A DNA stretch of 64,000 nt, from the NCBI GenBank assembly GCA_022225965.2, contig JAKJXP020000007.1, positions 558,001 to 622,000 of the forward strand, written 5' to 3'. The DNA is from Diatrype stigma. Taxonomy: Eukaryota; Ascomycota; Sordariomycetes; Xylariales; Diatrypaceae. The position numbers were made by a program, and so were the translations under genes. The notes below the pieces were generated by a model, which worked only from the letters and a program-made list of their open reading frames with translations, ran no database searches and had not been told where the DNA came from. Shown here piece after piece: positions 35,501 to 47,509 of the stretch (position 1 is the first letter of the stretch; every line of letters begins with the position of its first letter).

Positions 35501-37966
35501 GTGAATGCAACATCGAAATAGCATCGAAGTCGAAATAAAACCCAGGTTCAGATCGAACTAATACAATACGACCAATCCGGAAAAAACAACAACATTGTGA
35601 TTCAATCTATATCACTAGACGCTAACTACTACTATATGGTAGTAGTCGCGTGATCATGTTATACAGAGTCAACCTTACTACCAAATACCCCCGCCCGCCC
35701 TCTTCTTCTCCACCCGAATGTATATACTACCTACCCTACATACCTATATCTAAAGGGAACTGGAGGGGTTGGTGGCGGCCGAGCAATTTCTACTGCTCAT
35801 CTTCCTACTTGATGTTTTGGGCTGCTTTCACCCCTCCTGTCCCCCGTCCCCGGGCCATCTTTCTTCACCCGCTCGCTTGCATTGACATCAGCAGCGGCGG
35901 CAGCGGTTACGCTACTAGCAGGTGGCGGTCTAGTAGCACGCATACATACCCCATACATACTTACTCACTTACATATCTACATACGTACGTCTTTGGAAGG
36001 CGGGCGGGCGGGCGGACAGGCAGTCAGTCAGGAATCGACGAAGGTAAATGAACGAGAGACCTGAAGGGCAACGTTGGGCAACGTTGGGCGCGGCGTTATA
36101 CGGGGTTAGGGATGGAAATATCAGGTTGATTTTTGTTGTTGAACGTACCCGAACTCTTCTTTATTGTCTCGAAATGATGGGACGGAATGGCTGGCTGACT
36201 GGTTGGCTGGTGAAAGATGGGACGGAATCTTTCAAAGAAAAAGAGCGAGAGAGCATATTTGTACGCATGCATACCTGTACCTACGTATATCTTCATCCAT
36301 GGTAATGAGATCAGGACGAAATTTGAAGTTCATAACTACTTACCTGCCTACCCAGTCAGGTACTTGACGGGTATGCCGGTCTTGAGAGAAGTGTGGCCAA
36401 CTGCATGATTCTCTACGCAAATCCCTCGTACGGGTTCAAGGGTGCCCAGTATAGTAAACTTTGGTGAGAGTTGAAAAAGGGGCATGATTGGCTGGCTAGC
36501 TGATTAATTGCTTTTGAATGTGCGACCTCCTATCATGGTTTTAAGCTTAGATAACCGACTATGTAGGTGGCCATGGGCTTATTTAGTACATGGTAGGGTG
36601 GCACTTGGGTAACGGGAAACAGATGTGGGATAACCCAAAACGCTACGTCCCACTCTTACTCGCCGACTTCCTGAGACAACTAGGACGTCCTTGGTCGGGA
36701 TAACTTAGTCGTTCTCATGATGGAAAGCTCTCCCGACTAGCTAAGGAGTTGTCTTGTATTGGCTGCATCAAATTGGCCCATGGGCTGTAGCTCTTATCAA
36801 GCTTGAAGACCTTCTGATACGTACAACCTCTAAAAGTGTATCATGGCGTCATTTATAGTAGTGCATCATGAAGGGGATTTCGAATTCGGATGAAAGATAC
36901 TTCGTCCGAGCTGTAATGACCCAACCTAACTACCTAGTAGATGCTTGACCATGTCAAACCAAGCTAGGCCGAACTTTCTTATGGTCAGCTAGAAGAGAGC
37001 TGAAGTTGTTCTAATAATAAGTGGACGAGAGCTTGTGTTAGTAGGCCTATAACTAGTCCACGTCTCCGCCTTGTGCTCCGGCATCTATGTATTTAGACCC
37101 GGGCCCGGGCTCGGGCCCGTCACCTGGGGGAATGTGAATCACATTATACTAGATAGCATGCTGCCATGTTCACGTAGACCGACACTTGCTCAATCATATA
37201 TCAAATCACACATGCATAACCCACTCCGTGCTGACCGGGCCTTACGCAAATTATTTGGTCTACTATAATAGGTTAATTGGATAAAGAACCCTTGGTCGAA
37301 TTTGAAGGTCCGGACAATCTGAAGGGCCTCCGTAAGCTTTTGACAAGGAAATTGTAACGGCCCAACTCATCACAGTGGACTGAGATAACCAGAAAATAAT
37401 CAACGGGCGCGTGTTAGTTGCCTACATAGAAACTGCCTCATCCGGGTTCTGAAGAATCCGGCTCCGTGAAGGTGGGACTAATCGGGAAAGCAGGTGGACC
37501 AGGCGGTCCGTTCCGCACTAATCCGAGAGGTTGAACGGACGATACATCTCCACTTATTGCTCAATTGATAATCGGCAGTATTGGTTAAAAGGCGCCGCTA
37601 ACTTATCTCAATTGATCAACGTTCAACCTCCCATCTTAGATTCCGTCGGCCTTTCTTTCATGTTACTCTACTTACCCATGAGTTAGTATAAGAAGTTCTA
37701 AGGTGCATAAGAAAGTAAGTTCTTGATAACACTCTCAACCTTTTCTTTACACTTAGGACCGTGGGTAGTGTAAACCGGGATCTCTTAAAAACGACGGGAC
37801 TATGATCGGTCGTACAATGACGCATTAAGCTGATATGGGAATAGCGTCATCCTACAGTACAGCTTAGCTGTTTTATTTATGCCTCGGCCAAAGGATTGAA
37901 TCTAGGACTTCGCACATATTTCCACTATCAATTGGTAAAGCTCGATAGCTTCCAACTTCAGTGACA
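35501..37966. other. Intergenic between glycosyltransferase-like and amidase genes
   Basis: No gene is supported in about 2.5 kb. Features are a gggcgggcgggcgg run with cagtcagtcag (about 35999-36032), a tandem gggcaacgtt pair (36066-36088) and a GC palindrome at 37098-37119. The rest is AT-richer with many in-frame stops. Confidence 0.5.
37098..37119. repeat. GC-rich palindrome cluster
   Basis: cccgggcccggg (37098-37109) is a perfect 12-bp palindrome followed at once by cgggcccg (37112-37119), an 8-bp palindrome. It stands out in otherwise AT-rich DNA and could extrude a hairpin. Confidence 0.6.
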
Positions 37967-40207
37967 ATGGCATCGGGGCAGCGGTTCTCCGGCTATCCAT
38001 TGGCTCGCGAGGGTCCAACGACGGCATATGAATACTCCCAAGACCAGAACCCGGTGATGAGAGGTTGGACTTTGGTTGTAGCCGCCAATCTGTGAGCCTG
38101 CCATAAGGGGCTACCTACTTCGCTGCTCTCTCAGTCGAGTGCGCATAAGCTAACCATCACGTAGCATTACTCGATCCTCAGCACTGGCAAAATGGACCTG
38201 GGCGAATGCCAAGTTCGGAGTGACCGACAAGATCGCTGAGCTGAACGACTATACCCCCCGGCTGGAAGTGAGTATTGCCAAACAACCTAAAACTATTCAA
38301 AGGAAGGAAATGCGACGGACGTTGAAGAGAAAACTAAAAATTCGAATAGCCAATCGTTACACCCCTCCTCACTGATGGCAGCGCTCCTACTAAAGCAGAA
38401 ATCACTGCCGACTTGTATCAGCGCCAACCAGAGGACTTGCCCGGGCGCTTCTACTCGGCGGCAGACTACCATGAGCTGTACAAGTCAGGTCAACTGACGC
38501 CGCTCCAGGTCGCCAAGGCGCTGCTTCCACTGACCACCGAGGGGAAGTACAAGGCCGCCTGGGCCGTAACGAACGAGGACGTTGTTCTCGCTGCCGCCAA
38601 GGCATCCACCGAGAGATATGCGAATGGAAAGCCCCTGGGCGTTCTCGACGGCGTCCCGATCGGTGCCAAGGAAGATATCAACGCCGAGGGCTATATCACG
38701 TACGTAGGCCTCGCCTACGATCCCACCAACCCCTTCTTCAAGCCGGCCGAGAAGACCATCTGGCCGCTCGCACAACTGCAGGCCGCGGGCGCCCTCCTCG
38801 TCGGCAAGCTCGCCATGCACGAACTCGGGACCGACATCAGCGGCTGCAACCCGCGGCGCGGCACGCCCGTCAACTGGAACAACCCGGCGTACTACCCCGG
38901 CGGCTCGTCCTCGGGGGCCGGGTCGGCCATCAGCGCCGGCCTGGTGCCGATCGCGCTCGGCACCGACGCCGGGGGCAGCAACCGCATCCCGGCCACGTTC
39001 TGCGGCGTCTACGGGCTCAAGCCGACGCTGCACCGCACCCACACCATGAAGTCGGCCGTGTGCGTCATCGGGCCCCTGGCCGCAACCGTCGCCGACCTGA
39101 CCATCGCCTACCGGCTGATGTCGGCGCCCGACCCGGGCGACGCCGTGCAGGGCGCCTTCGCGCCGTCCGTCGCGCCGGGCCCGGGGGCCCCGCGGACCAT
39201 CGGGATCTGCTCGGCCTGGTTCGACCGGGCGGCGCCGGCCGTGCGCGCGGCGGCCTGTCGCGCCGTCGCCTACTTCGAGGAAAGGCTGGGCTACGAGGTC
39301 GTCGAGATCGCCATCCCCTACCTCGAGGAGGGCCAATACGCCCACAGCGCCTGGGCGCTCACCGAGGCCGTCAACAACATGCGGAACCCCGCCACCCCGT
39401 CCTACGACCCGCTGGCGGCCGTGAACCACTGCAACAAGGTCATGCTGTCCATGGGCGCGTGCACCTCGGGCGTGGACATGTTCAAGTATGGACAGCTCCG
39501 GCAACTGCACAGTAAGTCCTCTCCCTGCTGAATCTTATTTTCTTTCTCTCTCTCTCTCTCTCGATGGAGGAGCGCGAATAAACAAGTTTCCCCCATTCGC
39601 AAGTTTCCTAATTGCGCGAAGGAAGTAGAATGGATGGCAGTACTGTCTGCCTGTGGGCTGACCCCCGATACCATGGCGTCATCAAAACATGCCCCCAAAA
39701 TCGAAGCACGCCCTCGCCGCCCCGCCCCCAGACCCCAATTTTCTGTAGAAAGGTAGACACCTAATGTCATTGACACAACAAACAGTGGAGCACCTCGCCT
39801 TCCTCTTCAAGAAGCACCCGAACCTGCTGATCCTGACGCCGACGGCGCCCGAGGCGGGCTGGCGGATCCACCCGGGCGACGCGGCCTACGGCTTCAGCGA
39901 CGGCAACCTGACCATGCGCAACATGATGTACGTCTGGCTGGCCAACTCGACCGGCTGCCCGGCCGTCAGCTGCCCCGTCGGCTACGCCGACCCGGACCCG
40001 GACTGCGGGAACCCCGGAAAGCTGCCGATCGGCCTCATGGCCATGGCCGAGTGGGGCGCCGAGGAGCAGCTGCTGGCTTGGGCCCGCGATGCCGAGCGCT
40101 ACATCAATGAGGGCGGCAACGACGGTGATGGTGGGGGTGGCGGCGGGAGGAGGCGGCCGGAAGAGTGGGCTGATGTCGTCGCGATGGCGGGAGGTGTGGA
40201 GCTATGA
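37967..40207 (+). CDS. Amidase-signature family hydrolase (four exons)
   Basis: Exons 37967-38091, 38165-38267, 38350-39511 and 39786-40207 join in phase (603 residues). The amidase-signature family hydrolyses C-N amide bonds with a Ser-cisSer-Lys triad; the substrate cannot be predicted. Seen: catalytic Lys183 in GVPIGAKEDI; the glycine/serine core PGGSSSGAGSA with cis-Ser262; nucleophile Ser286 in TDAGGSNRIPA; then CGVYGLKPT. The 24-residue spacing between the two serines matches the family. The N-terminal 75 residues lie before the fold; intron 2 was placed so that PRLE continues as PIVTPLLTDG. Intron 3 (274 nt) is unusually long for this window and contains a CT repeat. The third exon is very GC-rich and opens a 341-codon antisense shadow. 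No signal peptide is seen, so it is probably cytosolic. It lies 7 kb from the PKS, and membership of that cluster is only a possibility. Confidence 0.88.
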
Positions 40208-41701
40208 AGCGGGCGGGTAGCTGAGTGGGCGAACGGTTTGTTCTGTTGCGCAGCTGTCGGTCATCGGCAGAATCTTGGGTTATAAAGCCTATAAACTTAC
40301 CCATGTTGGGTTTGTGTTTTAATGGCGGATACGATAATAAGACAGATTTACAATGCGTTATGTTATCTAGATGGAAGGCGGCAGGTGATATACCTTTTCG
40401 AGCTTCAGTGCTGCCTCTTTCTCCCATGACCACACTGCGATTAGTCCCAACTACCGGGATTCCGTCAACAGCAATCCCTAACTACATAGGAACGCTTGTG
40501 GGATGCTAACGGCATCAGCTAGAGCCCTCGCTTGCGGCTGTACATAGTAAGCCTCCCCATCCCACCAATGCCAATGCTCGCGTGGCGGCCTTGCTCGTCT
40601 GGACAACGTCCCACATCCACATTGTAGAACCAGCCGCTCTTATTAGGCGCGAGGTCGTTCGATATACACATGTACAAGGCGGGGTAACTTGGGGGCCACC
40701 AGTGGAAAGGATCGTGGGCTAATGATGTACGTAACTACTAACAAGTATTTCGTTCACCGGTGGTGTTGGTGATCAGGCTTCGCCGGCCCGTATATCCGGT
40801 CTAGCGTGTCTAGCCTCGGCTACACCTTCGTGCTCATTGAAGCTCCTACAAAGCTATACCGAGTCCCCGGATAGTGCTGTGACTCATATACGGTATAAGG
40901 CCTTGTAAGCTGGATCAAAAACCATTGATCATTCATATAAGCTGGTTATGGCTTGTTTCTCTGGCCGCCCTAGGGTCACTGTAGGGTGTGGCTTATATAC
41001 GCCTTAGGTCTTATAGGTAGATCATATAGTTAGACCCTTCAGCGAAACGTTGTTTTGACCTTGACCTTTTTTGCCTTCAAGCCATGAATTGACTACAGAA
41101 GAAGACTAGCTGTCTCTGGTTTGCTGGTGAACCTGAGCTTGGCTCAATACCTGCCTATGTCACCGATATACGGAAGAAATCGATTTCACGCGTTGCTTAA
41201 GGCTCATAGAGAGTTCTGAATGGTGGAATAAATCTGGTGACAGGCCTAGAGCTGAACCTGGGAACCGATGGAACGGCCGAGACGGGCAAGCCGTCCCCAG
41301 ATTCTGTTTAAAGCCGGGTTCCTTGCACGGGGAATGGCCTCTGATTGGGCTCGTTGTCCCCCAACTTCCCCAACCTCCCCACCTTACCCCAGACAGCAAG
41401 CCCACTATTCGCCCGCTTCTAATATAGTATTCGAGTTGAGCCTTCGCTTCGCTAGCTAGACCTTGTACATACCAAATAGGTATAGAGGGATAGGGAGGGA
41501 CATGGGCTAGGTAGGGCGGAATGTGACCTATGGTCGAAAGACGTATATGATCTCGAGCCGTCCCTCGAGACTGCCGATTATGGGGAGCCAGCTTCTGAGT
41601 GCTAGGATAGGATGCTTGTCCTTATTTCAGTACATAAATAATAACTTTTGAAAGATCGCCCGATCCAGCACCAAGGGCGCACTGGGAAACAAAGACACGA
41701 A
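40208..41701. other. Intergenic between amidase and sugar transporter
   Basis: No gene is seen in about 1.5 kb. Related words such as ggccttgtaagctggatca (40901-40919) and cttataggtagatcatatag (41011-41030) hint at decayed repeats. The last 200 bases should hold the transporter promoter. Confidence 0.5.
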
Positions 41702-43831
41702 ATGGCAGCTAGAGTAGAGGTTAGCTCTGCGCAAAAGGTGGCCGACCATGAGCTCGAGGAGAAGCTCGGTCTGAGCGCCATCCACGAGGCTCGGCTGGCC
41801 ACGGAGGCGGAACACGCGCAGACTCTTTGGCAGGCGCTGTCCGAGAACCGCAACGGTGTTTTCTGGTCGGTTCTGATCTCTTTGTCGATCATCATGGAAG
41901 GGTGAGTTGCTTCAATTCGAGTTTGCGCTGAGCTAGTGTGGACTGTGCGAGTCTGCTCCCTATAGGCTTGACGCCGGCTGGCTGATCCTTGGCTGACTTA
42001 CGAGGGGGGATGCTTGAATAGATACGACACCATTTTGATGGGCAACTTCATGGCGTATCCCGAGTTCCAGCAGAAGTTCGGCAGCTACTACGGCCCCGAG
42101 ATCGGCTGGCAGGTTTCGGGACCGTGGCAGACAGGCTTGAACATGGCGAGCACCGTCGGTGGGGTTTTTGGTATGTATACCATGAGCCTTCTACATCGTA
42201 TATTTGGAAGTGTAGAAGAAGCTGACTGACGGGTGAATGGACGCAGGTGGTCTTCTCAATGGCTACTTCGCCGCCAAGTACGGATATCGCTGGGTCTTGA
42301 TTGGAGCCATGGCGCTCTTGAACGGTTTTATATTCGTCGTCTTCTTCGCTCCCAACGCTACGGTGATGGTCATCGGTCAGATCCTGTGCGGCTTGTGTTG
42401 GGGTGTTTTCGCGACATTGAGCCCTGCGTACGCATCTGAGGTCTGCCCTACTAACTTGCGAGGTGAGTTGCGAGCAGATATACGAGTCCCTCCCACCCCT
42501 TGGGCTGTACTGATGCCGACTGAACGCCAGGTTACTTGACAACGTATGTCAACCTTTGCTGGGCCATCGGCCAGCTTATTGCGGCTGGTGTGCTCACCGG
42601 ATGTCTCGACATACAAGGCGACATGGGTTATAAGATTCCGTTCGCTATCCAATGGGTAGGTTCTCTCGTGATTCCCCGTCAAAGCAAGAGGCAGACCCGA
42701 AAGAACAAACGCTGATCTCTGTTTGGTGAAACATTTAGCTGTGGCCTACTCCCGTCATGGTGATTGCGTACCTGGCGCCAGAAAGCCCGTGGTTTCTCGT
42801 GCGCGCCGATCGGATCGAGGAAGCGAAACATTCGATCAAGAGACTGTCGGGGAACAAGACGGAAGAGCAGATGAGCAACCAGCTAGCCATGATGGTGCAC
42901 ACGACCAAGCTGGAAGCGGAGGCCACAACAGGCGCGACCTACGCGGACTGCTTCAAGGGCATCAACCTCCGCCGCACAGAGATTGTCTGTCTCGCGTTCG
43001 CGGGCCAGATATTTTCCGGTAGTACCTTCGCATACACGCCTACCTACTTCTTCACCACCGCCGGTATGGAGACGGCGAATGCGTTTTATCTCAGCCTGGG
43101 GGCGAAGGCCATGGCGTTTATCGGAACTATCCTGTAAGTCGTTGGCTTGCACCGCCGCTTGGTATTATCTTGTCCGTCATAAGACTGTATCTGACCATCG
43201 CACTTTCAAGATCATGGTGGCTTATTACCTATTGGGGTCGCCGTCAGATCTACGTATGGGGAATGGCCATCCTCTGTACCGTCTTGTTCATCATCGGCAT
43301 CCTTGACGTTTCCACTGGCGAAAGGGGCCTCTGGGCATCGGGGGGTCTTTGTGTCTTCTGGCTGTTCACCTACGCGCTGACTGTTGGTCCCATAACGGTG
43401 AGTATCTGCCTACTAAGTCCATCCCACTGCGATCTTCTCTTCGTATGACGGGCACACCTAACTTCCAGGAACAGTACAGTATCATTTCCGAGACGTCGTC
43501 CGTCCGGCTCCGGCCTTTGTCGGTGGTGTTGGCACGCACCTCGTACCAGCTCGCCAACATCGTGTCGCAAATCTTACAGGCTTATACCATCAACCCGACA
43601 GAGTGGAACTGGAAAGGGAAAACCGGGTTCTTCTGGGGCGGCACGGCGCTGTGTGTCTTCGTCTGGTCCTACTTCCGCCTTCCCGAAGTCAAGGGTCGCA
43701 CTTACGAAGAATTGGACATCCTATTCGCCAACAAGGTCTCGGCTCGTAACTTCGCCAAGACGGACGTTGATCCTTACGCGTCGGCGAGCCTGGAGGACAA
43801 ATTGGAGGTCGAGCACAAGGAGTCGGCTTGA
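41702..43831 (+). CDS. Sugar porter of the maltose/alpha-glucoside permease type (seven exons)
   Basis: Exons 41702-41901, 42022-42170, 42247-42462, 42531-42655, 42739-43133, 43211-43397 and 43475-43831 give 542 residues with consistent phases. The predicted protein is a 12-helix plasma-membrane sugar/H+ symporter. Seen: YDTILMGNFMAYPEFQQKFG after helix 1, as in Mal-type transporters; an AAKYGYRWVL loop; PESPWFLVR at the end of helix 6; WGRRQIYVWG in the second half; YSIISETSSVRLR; and PEVKGRTYEELD after helix 12, all sugar-porter signatures. The canonical GRR and PExPR-like motifs are conserved with small changes (PESPW for PESPR). Two in-frame acceptors exist for the last exon (43469 or 43475); the second gives the usual GPxxYSI junction and is preferred. 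The N-terminal 60 residues are acidic and cytosolic. Six introns in about 2 kb is high for this window. No functional link with the amidase is demonstrated. Confidence 0.9.
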
Positions 43832-44677
43832 TAACAACGGTGATATGGTAATAGCGGGTTATGGCAGCGGGTTCAGCAACCGGTTGTTAGTTTGCTCAAG
43901 CCGTCAAACGTTTGATAGGGGTTTGCTTGCGCTGACTACCCATGTAATCTTCTCATCGTACAACGACCGTACAATGGAGAGTTGTTGCTCTCCGCCCTAA
44001 TGACAAGGCGCAGGACGAGTTAATCCCTTATAAGTTGGTCAACGGACCATTATGATTATGAGTGATCGCATGTCTTGCTCTCAAATTGTTTTTTTGTACA
44101 GCAATGTTGTGTAGTAATGATGAGTGAACCCCCTCCACCCCCACCCAATCCCTATTCCCCCCGCCCCCTTTCCTGACCCCACCTAAATGAGGAAGTTCAT
44201 ATAGGAATTCAGCGGGGCAATGCAATCCACCCCTAATTTGATACACTAAACTACGACGTCATTATCCTTCCTACTCCCAAATGATATCATTGTTATTATT
44301 TATGCCAAAGCCTAGAGCATTTAGTTAGCGTAATAATAGATCCGGAACCCCGGATTACATACCAACTTACAAGTTCTACTCCCTGCTGCCCCTGTTCTTC
44401 GTGACCTGGTGGCGGGCGAGTTCGCCCGTACGCTACATGATTTAGCGCAGCCATGTAGCTATTTTTCAACCTTCCCCCTTTTTACTACCACCTCCAATGT
44501 CTAGGTCAAGACGTCGCGATGCAGGATATTCACACTCTTGATGACAGGGCTCTTGCTTCTAGACTATTGTGTGCAATTGCTTCTAGCTAATCTTCCTTTA
44601 CAACTGCATTGCCTCCTATGATCTCAAGATATCTTGGTGTATCACAATGTGACTGACCAGCTGCCAGTCTGCCCCGA
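43832..44677. other. Convergent intergenic region
   Basis: This lies between the 3' ends of the sugar transporter (+) and the GST (-). It includes C-rich sequence (about 44128-44175) and AT-rich sequence suited to polyadenylation. No gene is seen. Confidence 0.55.
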
Positions 44678-45610
44678 CTAATATGGAAGCTTTTCCATGC
44701 CGCGGCTATCCGTTTGCCGCTCCAGCACGGCGCCTGCGCTATCTGCCATAGTCCTCATAGCCTCCTCTCGGATCTGCACTACCTTGTTGACGGCTGGCCG
44801 CTTGAACACATTGTGGCTCCACCTATAGAAATCGGGATATTCTCCTTCGATATCGAAGCCCTCCGGGAACAAGGTCTGGTATAGGAGAAGGTTCCAGCTG
44901 GCAAAGGAGAGGTCCGCAAACGTACACTTGTCTCCCACAAGCCAGACCTCCTGATCGTCGCTGAGACCTAACTTTTTTTCCTGCTTGTTTAGGTGGGCAT
45001 CGATGACGGCGACGATGCGCTTCGTTTCTTTGCCGTATCGTTCAAGAGCCGTCGTGAGGTTTTCCTCGCCGTGGAAGTATATGAACCTGTGAAATCCTTG
45101 ATGAATATTGCATGCCGATACTGAAGAGCCAAGTACGCCACAGTGAAGGATTCCAGAGCATCACAGCTAGGGTATAACTCGGATTTAGGTGCTAGGAAGA
45201 AGTAATTGTTTCCCATGCCGCTTGTTGGAAACTGGAAACACTAACCATGTTCTCTGTCCAAATGTAGGACCTTGCCCACTCATCTGCAACATCAACCAGC
45301 TGTGAACTTGCCACTTGTCCTCCAACCTGTCTTCCCCATATGAGAGCTTTAGTTCCTTGTCATACAGGGCGATAAGATACTCTAGGATAGCTCCTGACTC
45401 CCAAAGGGTGACATTGGTATTCGGATCGATCATGGCAGGTACCCGGCCATTGGGGTTTAGTGAGAGGTACGGCTCTGACTTGATGTCACCATAGGAGGTC
45501 CATACGATCTCGTAGGGGAGGTTTAGCTCCTCGGCGAGTATGATGGGCTTCCAGGGGTTTGGCCCGGTGCCGCGTGGTGCATTGTAAATCTTGATGGGCT
45601 TCATTTGCAA
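44678..45610 (-). CDS. Glutathione S-transferase, Ure2/theta-like (two exons)
   Basis: Minus-strand exons 45610-45246 and 45086-44678 with a 159-nt intron (gttagt donor) give 257 residues, normal for the family. Members conjugate glutathione to electrophiles or act as thiol-dependent isomerases and reductases in the cytosol. The thioredoxin-like half shows IYNAPRGTGPNPWKPIILAEEL, LNPNGRVPAMIDP and the glutathione-binding WESGAILEYL (ES pair). The helical half shows FIYFHGEENL right after the splice and VWLVGDKCTFADLSFASW, the conserved N-capping segment. Reading through the intron breaks the helical half, so the splice is well supported. Two N-terminal ATGs (45610 and two codons later) are equivalent. 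It is divergent from the Sfk1-like gene across a 0.74-kb region. GSTs often occur in fungal metabolite clusters, so the closeness to the PKS deserves an expression test, but it may be ordinary detoxification. Confidence 0.88.
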
Positions 45611-46349
45611 CGAAGATAAGGAGGATGATGGGATTGGATGGGTAGGATATCTTGATTGCCTTGTCTAGAATGCCCTGTCTAAGTGGGATCGAACGCCGTA
45701 AATAAGTAGTGCCTCTATCATGATGTCTATATCTCCATAATACGCAAAGAAGTCGGGGATAGAAGAGTAACACCGGAATCACCGATAGCGACGTCGGGCG
45801 TCGTAAACAAAGTGCCATCCCCTGTAGATCACTAACACTTAGTCGCTTAATGTTTCACAAACGACGATGCTAAGCTTTTCGACTAATGAGATATGTAAAT
45901 ACCCAAAGACCGAAACCTACATGCTGCAATATCGAGAATTTGATAAGATGAGATAAGGAACCATCCCGAGGAGGGAATTGGGCTATTTTAATGCATCTTT
46001 AACCTATTTAGATCTCGTACATATGAAGTCCTATTTTGCATATAGGATCGGAAATGGCAATTATATTATCGTTTAGCAGGAAAGCATTGTTGGAGAAGAA
46101 AGAGCAAACCAAAATCCCAGGTTGATGATTCGCCGTGATAGTGGTCCAGACAGCCGCAGATTGTTTCCTTTTGGCCTTGGTAGCATTGCATTGACTGGCC
46201 AGTCATGCGAGCTGCCGACGACAGGGGGTTCGAGATTCACGGTGCGATCTTCCCAACCACAACCCCACGATTCCAACTTGCTGTCCGCGAGACAATGTTT
46301 CCTCCGTCATCTCCGCCGACCAAAACGGAAAAAAATCGCAATCTTCGAC
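45611..46349. promoter_or_regulatory. Divergent promoter region of GST and Sfk1-like gene
   Basis: About 740 bases separate the two start codons. The middle is AT-rich (45850-46060). The plus frame that could extend the Sfk1-like protein upstream (ATG 46122) reads into Arg/Ser-rich sequence unlike the family and is treated as 5' UTR. Confidence 0.45.
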
Positions 46350-47229
46350 ATGGCGCGCCTTTGGTACAGAACCTTCCGAGATTTCTTCTCGATCCGCCGG
46401 CTCTGGCTCTTCCCGCTATTGGCCGGGTCCTTCTGGCTTCTCACCCTCACCATCCTGCTGCTGAGGTGGCTCACGCTCGGCCGCCCCCGCTACGAGGGCC
46501 AAGTCAACCCCGACGTGCCGTTCATCAGCGACATCGCCGCGCATTCCTTCAAGCCGGTGTTCATCGTGGGCAGCATCTTGACGGGCATCTGCTTCTTCGG
46601 TGCGGTGTTCGCGGTGCATCACGTGCGGTACTCGCCGCTTTTCTACGGACTCACGGATGACGCGCCCTGGAGGCAGGTCGTCAGCATGGTTGCCCTGTTC
46701 TCGGGTCTGGCTGCCGCCGTCAGCCTGTTCCTGCTCAGCATCTACGACACCGAGGATGCGCACGTGCAGCATCGCCGTCTGTTGATGGGCACCTTTGGGG
46801 GTCTTGCAGTCAGCGCCGTGACCACCACGATGGTGTGGTGGGACCAAACATGGGGCCCTGCCGTCTTTCGCGGTTTGCGCAAATGGTAGGCAACTTATCA
46901 CCGAGCAAGACTTGTATGACCACATACATAGGCAAGGTTGCTAACGCTGGGAAAGGTGCATGTTCAACACGCTATTGGTCATTGCCCAGTTCTTCGTCGG
47001 ACTGGGTTTTGTGATATTTCTGTACTCTGGACTTTTTCGTACGGCAGGAATCTTGGAATGGACCCTTACGTACCTGGGCGCGCTCTGGTTGCTATCTTTC
47101 GTGGGCTATACGATGTAAGTGACATATTCTCATACCCCGTGAACCGCTGCTAACACACGTTATAGAGTCAGAGTGGACGATGGCCTGAAGGATGTAGATG
47201 CGGAAGAGCAGCGCCCTCTTCTAAGGTGA
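46350..47229 (+). CDS. Sfk1/FRAG1/DRAM-family membrane protein (three exons)
   Basis: Exons 46350-46885, 46956-47114 and 47166-47229 join in phase to 252 residues. The product has five to six predicted helices: FPLLAGSFWLLTLTILLL near the N-terminus, VFIVGSILTGICFFGAVFAV, VVSMVALFSGLAAAVSLFLLSIYD, LLMGTFGGLAVSAVTTTMVWW, TLLVIAQFFVGLGFVIFLYSG and LGALWLLSFVGYTM. Between helices 1 and 2 is the family's extracellular loop with PFISDIAAHS (compare the PYISDxG motif of FRAG1/DRAM/Sfk1). In yeast, Sfk1 acts at the plasma membrane in phosphoinositide and lipid-asymmetry control. The C-terminal tail is acidic and short (EEQRPLLR). The start MARLWYRTFRDFF was chosen because homologues begin just before helix 1. 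The gene is tail-to-tail with the PKS (280 bases apart). It may be a housekeeping neighbour or a membrane-protection function of the cluster; the sequence does not decide. Confidence 0.85.
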
Positions 47230-47509
47230 TCTCTGAATAGCAGACCACAGAACATGCACCTGCATAATGTCACCAAACGCGGATCATGGAATCGCTCTTT
47301 AGTCTTATGCATATATGGCCAGCTTTTAAGTCTTTGCCTATCACCCTCACGATATCTTCACCTATAACTATCGATAGAGGGACTGCTTAGGACTTATTAA
47401 TCCCCACTAAGAAGGATATTGATATTGACAGCGTAGATTTCCCATGGTATAATCACCTGACTACTGGTGTGCTCCTTCTGCCCAGCCTACTATACAATGC
47501 CTCCAAACT

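Noticed and set aside
37875..37945. tRNA-like word (ggattgaatctaggact) suggesting a T-arm
   Set aside because: No matching acceptor stem, D-arm or anticodon arm could be drawn on either strand.
38485..39510. 341-codon minus-strand frame opposite the amidase
   Set aside because: The amidase sense frame has clear catalytic motifs. The antisense frame is an artefact of GC-rich codons.
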